Assembly (NCBI GenBank): GCA_026119855.1
Contig: JAOWBW010000597.1
Coordinates: 124,001-188,000 of the forward strand
Length of the DNA stretch: 64,000 bases
Direction: 5' to 3'
Origin: Campanula takesimana
Lineage: Eukaryota > Streptophyta > Magnoliopsida > Asterales > Campanulaceae
Made by a program: the position numbers and the translations under genes. The notes under the pieces are model-generated. The model saw only the letters and a program-made list of their open reading frames with translations. It searched no databases and was not told where the DNA came from. Of this stretch, positions 55,330 to 64,000 are shown in pieces (the stretch's first letter is position 1; every line of letters starts with the position of its first letter).

Positions 55330-58300
55330 TCAAGAATCAGCAGCTGGATCTGAAGTTTTGGGATCTTCTGATGGAGTCGAGGCCTTTGGAGTAGATTCAG
55401 TCTTCTTCCTTTTCTTCTTTGCTCTTTCCTCCTTCTTTTCTGCTTTCCTTTTCGCCTTGCTCTGTCTTCTTTGAGCACTCTCCAATCTTTCAGATAACAT
55501 CTTGTTGTTCGCCTCAAGTTCAGCAATCTTTAACTTGGCTTGAAGGAGTTCATTCTGAATATCAGCAAGTTTCTCAACTGAAACCTCAAGTTTGTTGTGG
55601 GTATCATTGTGCTCGGCAAGTAGAATGTTCTGTTGAGTGACAAGAGAGCCATTTATCTCTGACAGATTAATTACACGTTCAGTTTTGTCTTGCAGCAGAT
55701 CTTTCATATCATTGTATACAGATGTCCTGATCCTGATTACATCCTCCTCCTGATTGGACTTATGTATCTGCTTGGTAAGCTCCTTGGTGGATTGCTTGAA
55801 CAAATCCATAATGGAATGGGAGAAATCAACCAAATCACCACGACTAGCAGCTTCGTTCTGATTATAGTCTAATCCTTCTTCAAACAAATGAAAGTCATAA
55901 ATGCTGTTGAAGATGATAGGCTTGTCAACGTAAATCGGTGCAGCAAAGACTTTGGGATTTTTGAGAAATAGAAAAGACTCAAAATCCACATTCTCTAAGT
56001 CAGCATCCTCGATCTGTACATCATCAACAACGATCTGCATCTCATCATCAGAAATAATTATCGGCAATGGAGAAAATGGAAGAGGAGCTGGAGGTGGAGG
56101 TAAGGAAAGAACTTGATGGAGTACAGGATCCTCATCGGCAACAACAATAGCATCGGCAGAGATAGCATCGGCAACAAAAAGATCAGCAGGGACAAAGGTT
56201 GAGAAAATATCGACAGGTCTAGGATAAACAATCTCCAGAGGATATTTGGGATGGACAATGATATCCCTATCTCTTGGCAGATGAAATATGCCGTTGACTT
56301 CCATAGATAGAAACAGAGCTAGCTGAAACACCATACAAGCAATGCCTTCCAATATCATAATTACCAATCTGGCATTCATCAGCCTAGATGTGTAAACCAG
56401 GTGATCGGCACGCTGACGAGGAAGAAACATCGGCAGAGTAATGGCAAGTGCAGCAGATTTGACTAAGTGCACAAGGCACGAGCGTTGATATTCCGATACT
56501 CCAGAATTTCTCGAAGCTCATCGTTGATCATAGAGCATCTCCTCATCCAACCATTTGAAGTGATGCAAACTTCTTTTGGAGATAGACCAGGGAGAACGAT
56601 CTTACCACCTATCTTCAGATTACCAGGTAGTAGACATCGAGGTTCATAGACGATTTTCTGCTTCAGTCTAGAAATCCGAGGAGTCTTTCCCTTTGTATGA
56701 ATAAGGTCATCTTTGATCCATGGAAGGAAGATGGGTCTATCACTGGTTGAAGCGCCATAAGAGAATGGATGCTTGGAGAAATGAGGGTGGTCTTTGCCAA
56801 ATGGAAGTGGACACCTTTGGAGGGTATATTTGAATGATAGACTCGGATGAACATTAAAGAGAGGCTGTCCAAAGCTTGTTCTCAGACTCATCGATATGAT
56901 TTCCATTGGCATGAACAGCATTTGGAGCAGGTAGAGGAAGGGGGACGGTAGTCGGCAAGCTGATCAATGGCTGTAGAAAAACTTCCTCAAATTGCAAACT
57001 TGCAGCTATATCAGCATCACGATCAGTAGTCCTATCATCAGTACCTCCTCCCAACTCAACAATCTCCTTGATTCCAGTAGGTGCAACAATATTCAATTCA
57101 GGAGTTACCGTGACTAACTGAGTATCTGTAGTTTGCTCAGCAAGATGAGTGTCGGCAGTTTTCTCATCAATCCCTTGTTCAGTATAAACTCCTCCTGAAA
57201 CAGGTACATCAACTACATCATCCAATGGTTGAGTGTCCATAGTTTCCTCAACAGGAGCAGGTTGGTCAGCAGATGCTTCAATCAGAGGTTGAGTGTCAGT
57301 AGTTTTCTCAACTCGAAATTCCACAACCCCTTTAACAGGTTCATCGGCATGAACTTCAGTACTACTTTCACTCACCACTACTGATTCTACAAAGACTTCA
57401 GCAGAAGAAGGAGCTTTAGCCATGACAGATCTTATCGGCATCTTGTCACTGTCGATTGTTTAAGAAGTTGAAGGAGAGACATCGGCGACTTTATGAGCAC
57501 AAACCAATTCTCCAAGTAAGTCAGCACCATCATTGTCATCATCATCACTATCAGCAGAATCACTGTCGGCATCAGCATCAACACTTTTATCGGCAACATT
57601 TTCACCATTAACATCAGACAGAGTCCTGCTGCTGCTAGGCGAAGGAGCATGAGTAACTTGATCGGCAAGATCTTCGGCAGCATGACGATCGGCAGCTTGC
57701 TTCATCAGAAATTCGTTTGACTGTTCAATTAAAGCCAAAGTGACCTTCTTTACTGATCTATGGAAATGAGCATTGAGAGGACTATCAGCAGGAGCCTCAT
57801 CATCATTGTACGTCAGCAAGTCTTCATCATTTTCCAGTCTGCCAATCTGATAAGGATCAAATTCAGTGAATTGGAAGAGCTGGTTGAAAGTTCTGGCATA
57901 TATGATCCACACATCTTGAACCATCAAGTCTTGTCTAATTCGATCTTGAAAAAGATAGACTTGGTTCCAGTGAAGTGGCAGATAGTCAAAATAACGACCA
58001 AAATTCAGTTTCAATTCAGCTTCTTTCACTGCTTGAACTTAGAGAGAGGGAAGAACTTCTCATTCCACATATCAGTGCGAATGTTCAACTCCGGTAGTCA
58101 ACATAATCAGAAGTTTTTCCCAGATGGCACAGTGTCCTTCATTTCTTCATGAAACAGAAGAAGACGACGAATGAAAGGAGGCAGATGATCAATCGGAAAG
58201 ACCCATTTCTTGTTCAAGACCTTATTAGTGAAGGACCAAGGGTTTCTGTAGAAGGTGTGGAAGGTGGGATTTCTGATGGGAGCACATTTCCTTGAAGTCT

Positions 58301-58680
58301 GAGACTTGAGCTTTTCAATAACATCTTCAATACTTTTGCCATCAGCAAAGTCATCGTTAAATTCTTCATCAGGAATTTCAACTTTGACAGCAGAATCGGC
58401 AGTGAGGAGAAGCACCGGCAAGATGAGAAGGAGCAAATCTAATCACTTTGCTCTAGGATCAGCAGAATCAATGGGAGCAGAAGGAAACTTCGTCGGCAAC
58501 AAGCTTTGCTTCTTCATTGGCAAGGCCATCTTATCAGCAAACTTGAGTAGACTTCTTCATCGGCAAGTCTGGTTCGTCGGCAACCTTGCCTTTCTTGACA
58601 CCACTTTATCAGTAGCCTTCACCAATTTCCTTTTCTTTGGAGCACCAGGAGTAGAAATCGGTAAGAATTCTATCTTTTGA
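55330..58680 (-). pseudogene. S3 post-pol (env-like) ORF, broken
   Basis: A run of minus-strand frames (58436-58107, 58029-57460, 57441-56854, 56921-56463, 56472-55330) is what remains of one long gene split by several frameshifts. It includes a helix-rich block with aromatic residues (NFGRYFDYLPLHWNQVYLFQ), acidic Asp/Ala/Ser-rich and Thr/Glu-rich low-complexity spacers, a Pro-rich segment, then a long coiled coil (about 55700-55420; ELLQAKLKIAELEANNKM) and a Lys-rich tail. Position between the gap and the PPT/3' LTR matches the SR post-pol ORF, and the architecture is similar. Repeated Ala-Asp dipeptides come from the recurring motif TGCCGA(T/C). Function is unknown. Confidence 0.55.
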
Positions 58681-58730
58681 AGGAGCAGGAGTAGAGATGC
58701 AGATTAGGAAGCAACTAAAGGAATTGTCTT

Positions 58731-58830
58731 NNNNNNNNNNNNNNNNNNNNNNNNNNNNNNNNNNNNNNNNNNNNNNNNNNNNNNNNNNNNNNNNNNNNNN
58801 NNNNNNNNNNNNNNNNNNNNNNNNNNNNNN
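58731..58830. other. Scaffold gap of exactly 100 N
   Basis: This is an assembly gap of conventional length, so its true size is unknown. Element strand and family change across it (S3 minus on the left, Athila plus on the right). ORFs spanning the Ns are not real. Confidence 0.99.
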
Positions 58831-61427
58831 GAATGAATTAATCCCAACTAGGACAGTCACGGGATGGCGAATGTGCATAGATTATCGAAAATTAAACAAA
58901 GCCACCCGAAAAGATCATTTTCCCTTACCTTTCATCGACCAAATGCTTGAAAGGTTAACAAAGCATTCATATTTTTGTTACTTGGATGGCTACTCCGGAT
59001 TTTTCCAAATACCTATACATCCAAGTGACCAAGAAAAAACTACTTTTACTTGTCCATATGGCACCTTCGCCTATAGAAGAATGCCATTTGGATTATGCAA
59101 TGCCCCCGCTACTTTCCAACGTTGTAATGATGGCCATTTTTTCTGATTTCATTGAAAATATAATGGAAGTTTTTATGGATGATTTTTCAATTTATGGTTC
59201 TTCCTTTGATGAATGTTTGAAAAATTTATCGAAAGTCTTACAAAGATGTGAGGAAGTAAACTTAGTTTTTAAATTGGGAAAAATGCCATTTCATGGTAAA
59301 TGAGGGGATTGTTCTTGGACATATGGTGTCCGAGAAAGGGATTGAAGTAGATAAAGCAAAAGTTGAAGTTATTGAAAAATTACCTCCACCTACAAACGTT
59401 AAGGGTGTGAGAAGCTTTTTGGGACATGCCGGTTTTTACCGAAGATTTATAAAGGATTTTTCAAAAATTTCTAAACCTTAACTAATCTAATTTTAAAAGA
59501 TGCTTCATTTATATTCGATAATGCTTGTCTTGAAGCTTTCAACAGGTTAAAGGAAGCTTTGGTATCCGCTCCTATAGTGCAACCACCCGATTGGGATCTC
59601 CCTTTCGAAATAATGTGCGATGCAAGTGACTATGCGGTGGGAGCAGTTTTGGCAGCGGAAGGACAAAAAAGTGCATGCCATACATTATGCTAGTCGAACG
59701 CTTGATGAAGCACAAGGCAACTACGCCACCACAGAAAAGGAGTTATTGGCCGTGGTATTTGCAATAGACAAATTTCGGTCATATTTGGTGGGTTCGAAAG
59801 TAATAGTTTACACGGATCATGCGGCAATAAGGTATCTTTTGGCAAAAAAGGACGCCAAACCAAGACTCATAAGATGGATCCTTCTTCTCCAAGAGTTTGA
59901 CTTAGAGATCCGTGACAAGAAGGGGATGGAGAATTTAGTAGCGGACCATTTATCCCGTCTTCCCAAAATATGGCAGAATCCGATGAAGAAGCACCCCCAA
60001 TTGTTGATTCATTTCTGGATGAACATTTATTATCCATAAACAATATCGAAGCCCCTTGGTTTGCGGATATTGTTAATTATTTGGCTTGTAAAATTCTTCC
60101 TCCGGAATTGAGTTATCAACAAAGGAAGAAAATTTTTTTCGGAAATCAAATATTATTTTTGGGAAGACCCTCTCCTCTTCAAGCAATGCGCAGACGGAGT
60201 CATTAGGCGGTGTGTGCCTAATGAGGAGGTAAATGACATTCTTCATCATTGTCATTCTTCTCCTTATGGCGGGCATGCAAGCACATCAAAAACCGCCGCC
60301 AAGATTCTTCAATCAGGTTTCTATTGGCCCACACTTTACAAAGACGCTCGAAAATTCGTGATCTCTTGTGATCGTTGCCAACGTACCGGCAACATTTCAA
60401 GAAGGAATGAAATGCCTCTTAACAACATTTTAGAGGTCGAGATCTTTGATGTTTGGGGGATAGATTTCATGGGACCATTTCCATCTTCCTACAACAACAA
60501 ATACATTTTGGTAGCAGTGGACTACGTGTCCAAGTGGGTAGAAGCCATTGCATCCCCAACGAACGATTCAAAGGTTGTCATGAAGCTCTTCAAAAATGTC
60601 ATCTTTCCAAGGTACGGGGTTCCAAGGGTAGTCATAAGCGATGGTGGTTCTCACTTTTCACACCGCCAGTTTAAGGCTCTTCTAAAGAAATACGGAGTCC
60701 ATCACAAAATGGGCACCGGATATCATCCTCAAACTAGCGGTCAAGTGGAAATATCAAACCGCGAACTCAAATGGATCCTTGAGAAGACAGTCACAAGTTC
60801 AAGAAAAGATTGGTCGATCAAGTTGAATAACGCTTTATGGGCGTATCGCACTGCTTTCAAAACACCAATCGGGACCACACCTTTTCGTTTGGTGTATGGG
60901 AAGCCGTGTCATTTACCCGTAGAGCTTGAGCACAAGGCGTATTGGGCAATTAAAGCACTGAACTACGATTTGGTAAACGCCGGAGAAAAGCGAAGACTAC
61001 AATTGCAAGAGCTTGATGAACTTCGTTATGATGCATATGAGAATGCCAAACTATACAAAAGAAAACAAAGAAATGGCACGACAGTCATATCATACGGAAA
61101 GATTTCAAAGAAGGGGATATGGTTTTGCTCTACAATTCCCGGTTAAAACTCTTTCCGGGAAAATTAAAGTCTAGGTGGTCAGGACCATTCCAAGTTCGGA
61201 AAGTATATCCATACGGAGCCATCGATATTTGGAACGAGCAAAAAGGTGAATTCAAAGTCAACGGGCAAAGGCTAAAACATTATATGATTGGTGATCCTAT
61301 AAGGGGTAGTATCAACCATCTCTTTTGGAAATCCGCCACCACCGCCACCATTCTAGTCGGTACCTCTTTCTCCCTCTCCTCTAATTATTCTTGTCCCAAT
61401 TTTCATTTCTACTTTTCAAAACATTAG
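58831..61427 (+). pseudogene. Athila pol: RT, RNase H, integrase (5' end in gap)
   Basis: This copies element RNA and integrates the DNA. In order: RT with CIDYRKLN (58870s), PFGLCNAPATFQ and catalytic FMDD (59175-59186); RNase H with [23 protein letters not shown] and [10 protein letters not shown]; integrase zinc region ending CDRCQRTGN (60370-60396), D in IDFMGPF, D in ISDGGSHF and E in [10 protein letters not shown]-terminal SRWSGPFQV. At least seven frameshifts lie near 59110, 59275, 59480, 59650, 59970, 60180 and 61110, several in or beside homopolymers. It cannot be functional as assembled. Confidence 0.92.
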
Positions 61428-62508
61428 GGACAATGTTTTATTTAAGTATGGGGGGTAGTATCTATTTATTTATTTCTTTTCCCGTTTTTGGTATTTTATT
61501 TTTATATATTGCGAGTAGTTTTATTTTCAAAAAAAAAAAAAAAAAAAAAAAATAATATTTAGCCAATGCTCCCGTTGATGAGAATGTTATCTCTATTATC
61601 ATTTGTCTAAAGTAAAATTTTTACCTTTTTAACTTCTACTTCTTAAGAAATTTGATAATAACAACATAGGATTGTATTGGATGGTAAATAGAAAATTTTC
61701 AAAATTAATATGAACTTTTAAATCCTATTGAATAGAAGCATTACATTATTATTGAAATTGTGGGCATTTAAGTTTGGATACAATATTCTTGTGAAACTTT
61801 TAAAACATTCTTGTATGTACATATCAAAACTCCCATTTATTTTCTTTTCCAAGTATTTACAAAATTGTTATGCTTTTCATGAATCACAAAAACTTTTCCA
61901 TTTCCACTTTCAAGGCTAAATCAATATAACCTTCTTGTAAATTGTCCACTCAAATATCTAAATGAACTTATCATTATAGAGTGTGACAATTTAAAAACAA
62001 GAAACTCAATTTCCACGTTTAATCATAATAATCAATAGCCTTTTTCCACTATCATCCTCCGCTTATTCTTTTTGTGATTCAAAGAGCATAATAAATTTTG
62101 GACATATTTGATAAGGAATAAAATCTTAGTCTAAGAAATGTACTTCCAAGCATGAAAAATTTCTTCACAAATCACTCTAAAAGAGTGACTTTAATTATCA
62201 GTTCATACTTGTATCCCACAAATTCATTTGGTTATCTCAATATGCCCTTATTCAATGGTATTTATTCATGTCATATTAGCATTCAAACTCTTCTAATTGC
62301 TTTTCAATATCATCCTACCTTCTTCTTCACAAATTTCTTAAGACGGAAAATTTAGAAGGAAAGAATTTTATAAAGGCACTACTTTATAACAATATTCTGA
62401 GGGAACATTGAAGACCTTTCTTGTTTTTTTTACTAATGTCATTTTCACTCCTCTATTTTCAAATATTTAACTTGCTCGAGGACAAGCAAGATTCTAGTGT
62501 GGGGGAGT
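61428..62508 (+). other. Athila spacer between pol and 3' LTR
   Basis: It begins with AAGTATGGGGGGTAG near 61445, contains a 22-24 base poly-A (about 61531-61553), and ends in CTTGCTCGAGGACAAG and the PPT GTGTGGGGGAGT at 62497-62508. Athila elements may carry an env-like ORF here; I see none, only short chance frames. Confidence 0.75.
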
Positions 62509-62763
62509 TGATAAATGACTATTTTATAGTCAATTAAGGTCTAAAAAGATAGTTTATTAGCTTTTATTCCACTTAAATTACCTATTTTCTACTCTTTATT
62601 TGATATAATGCACTTGGAGAATGTTTTTATGATACAAGCAGGTTTTCAATACATTCTTGAGGAAAAAGGAAGCTAAGGCATCATCTTTGTGAAGGAGGAA
62701 CGCTTGGCAAAGGAGGAAATAAGCTAGTCCATGAAAAGTCAAATTTCCAGTCAAAGCAGGGTC

Positions 62764-62871
62764 TGCTCGGCCGAGCAGTACCCTTGACTTGGCCGAGCAA
62801 AACTAGTCCAGAAACAGTCTATTCGAAAAAAGCATTGCTCGGCCGAGCACTTTTCCTTGACTCGGCCGAGT
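62764..62871 (+). promoter_or_regulatory. Four-box CTCGGCCGAG module in Athila LTR
   Basis: The central GGCC of the boxes starts at 62769, 62791, 62841 and 62864, offsets 0, 22, 72 and 95. Boxes are TGCTCGGCCGAGCA (twice), a variant TTGGCCGAGCA and ACTCGGCCGAGT. The spacing matches the Tekay LTRs although element and box sequence are unrelated. Confidence 0.82.
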
Positions 62872-62960
62872 GCCCCCTGAATCAGCAAAAAGATGCCTTT
62901 TCAAATGGAGACTTCTCAAGGCATCCATCCGGGAAAAATTGCATCCTCTCCTCCAAGGCT

Positions 62961-62968
62961 TATATATA
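62961..62968 (+). promoter_or_regulatory. TATA-like box of Athila LTR
   Basis: TATATATA stands 89 bp downstream of the last box. Confidence 0.5.
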
Positions 62969-64000
62969 GAAGTAGAAATCAGTGTTTTAGCAATCTAGAA
63001 ACATTGTAAACTTACTATAGTGAAATTTGTACTCTCAAACATCAAATAATTCTCAGAATTTGTGAAAGATATTTATCATTTCTTGAACAAACTTCTGAGT
63101 TTCTCAAGCAATAATATCAAGAGGTTATTTTCAAGTCTTTGTCTCCATTTCAAGTTCAGAATAGGTATCTCTACTCTTTTATCTCATTTACATCTTATTC
63201 TTCTCTTTTTCACAAATGGCTTGTGAGTAATCCCCCTATTTCTTGGGGTTGGAAACTCAAACAAACACTTGTATTTACTAATATTCATGCTCTAAATTTA
63301 CTTTCTTCATCATAACCAATTATACTATATCAAACTTTAACGCCTACGACCATGATGACGTCCATGGCTTGTATGAATCTTAGTTAATCAAGGGAAGTAC
63401 TGATCGGAGAACCTTGATTAATGGACCCATATAGTCAGAACTAAGTTCATTACTCACGAGAGTAGTGTAATGGCTTAGGGATGCTCCTTGAGTGGAAAGT
63501 ATAATGATTTTCATAAAGAAAACTTAATGGATTCTTACTAATTATGGGCCATCGAGAGATAGGTCATAATTAGTATGAGAATACAAACGCTACTTGCTTG
63601 ATCGTGAGAAGTAGTGTAGGCCTAGCATACCATCCTTGTTTTAAAAAATGAAACTCTAAATCTAAAAAGAGCATGATTAATTGATGAATACAATGTTGTT
63701 TGTGTCCCAATCCCGAGGATTCCTTAACAATAAGAGTTTTCAATCTAAGCTATAGTTTTTATTATTATTTTCTAGTCGTGACAAACAATTTTGTACCCCC
63801 AATCATTCTCTTTTCTTTATTCTTTTATACAAAGCAAAAATACTTTTCTAAGTAAAGTTGTCCTCGTGGGAACGACTCGCTCTTGCACTATCTATACTAC
63901 AAAAACCCGTGCACTTGCGGAATAAACGTAACATAGCTTAAAGATCGGCTCACACATGGAAGTGAGTTGGTGCACAAATCGACTGATGTATTGAAGTCTG

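Larger units (their letters stand above)
53601..58730 (-). mobile_element. Sirevirus-like element S3, 3' half
   Basis: It reads right to left with a post-pol ORF (58680-55330), PPT (55015-55025) and 3' LTR (53601-55014). The upstream part is lost in the scaffold gap. LTR ends (TGTTATTCAA...GGGCCTAACA), the PPT AGGAGGAGAT and the GGCTATTCACCCCCCCCTCTAGCC block follow the SR pattern, but the sequence is a different family. GGAAG at 53596-53600 may be its TSD. Confidence 0.7.
58831..64000 (+). mobile_element. Athila-type Ty3/gypsy element, 3' part
   Basis: The element starts inside RT after the gap and continues through RNase H, integrase, a 1.1-kb spacer, PPT and the start of the 3' LTR, which runs off the window. 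RT and integrase motifs ([26 protein letters not shown]) and the two-step GTATGGGGGG / GTGTGGGGGAG end are Athila-like. Confidence 0.87.
62509..64000 (+). repeat. Athila 3' LTR, start only
   Basis: It starts TGATAAATGAC directly after the PPT and continues beyond the window. It contains the four-box module and a TATA-like box. No gene. Confidence 0.8.

Noticed and set aside
55419..58680. Plus-strand ORFs across S3
   Set aside because: They are antisense to the coiled-coil post-pol gene.
58609..59146. ORFs spanning the N gap
   Set aside because: The unknown bases are translated as X; size and phase across the gap are arbitrary.

Overview
This window is plant nuclear DNA made almost entirely of nested LTR retrotransposons. 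I recognise no host gene, rRNA, tRNA gene or CRISPR. The families point to a flowering plant with a large, repeat-rich genome: Ty1/copia of the Sirevirus type, Ty3/gypsy of the Tekay type with a chromodomain-like integrase tail, Athila, and a probable Tat/Ogre-like group. Most primer-binding sites read TGGTATCAGAGC, the initiator-Met tRNA type. I cannot name the species.

Layout, left to right. (1) 1-13645: a minus-strand Tekay element, G1, cut by the window edge. Its gag is split by a plus-strand gene-free large retrotransposon derivative (LARD, 1737-10610, TSD GAAAT). (2) 13646-16476: the 5' LTR and start of gag of a minus-strand Sirevirus (SL) into which G1 inserted. (3) 16477-46066: a plus-strand Sirevirus (SR), head to head with SL. 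It carries gag, pol and a post-pol ORF with a likely intron. The post-pol ORF is split by a minus-strand Tekay element, G2 (25866-42939, TSD ACCGC). The 3' LTR of G2 is in turn split by T1 (27690-35990, TSD GAGGG), a plus-strand element whose only gene is an intact gag. The SR 3' LTR stops abruptly at 46066. (4) 46067-53600: two minus-strand Tat/Ogre-like elements, A and B, with A apparently inside the leader of B. (5) 53601-58730: the 3' half of another minus-strand Sirevirus-like element (S3), running into a 100-N scaffold gap. (6) 58831-64000: a plus-strand Athila element with pol, 3' spacer and the start of its 3' LTR.

The insertions can be ordered: Sireviruses first, then Tekay elements G1 and G2 into them, then the LARD into G1 and T1 into G2. 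T1 and G2 share end sequences, PBS, PPT hairpin and Gag. T1 therefore looks like a non-autonomous partner, and the LARD carries the same Tekay-like end signals with no genes.

The most striking structure is a four-box GC-rich module in the LTRs. Four copies of a roughly 10-bp CpG-containing box sit at offsets of about 0, 22, 72-74 and 95-96 bp. The spacing holds in the LARD, G1, T1, G2 and Athila, although the box sequence differs completely between some of them (GCGACCGC, GGGCGCCTG, CTCGGCCGAG). Separately, the two Sirevirus-like families each carry their own short CpG motif (GACCG in SL/SR, TCGGC in S3), dispersed through LTR, non-coding and coding sequence.
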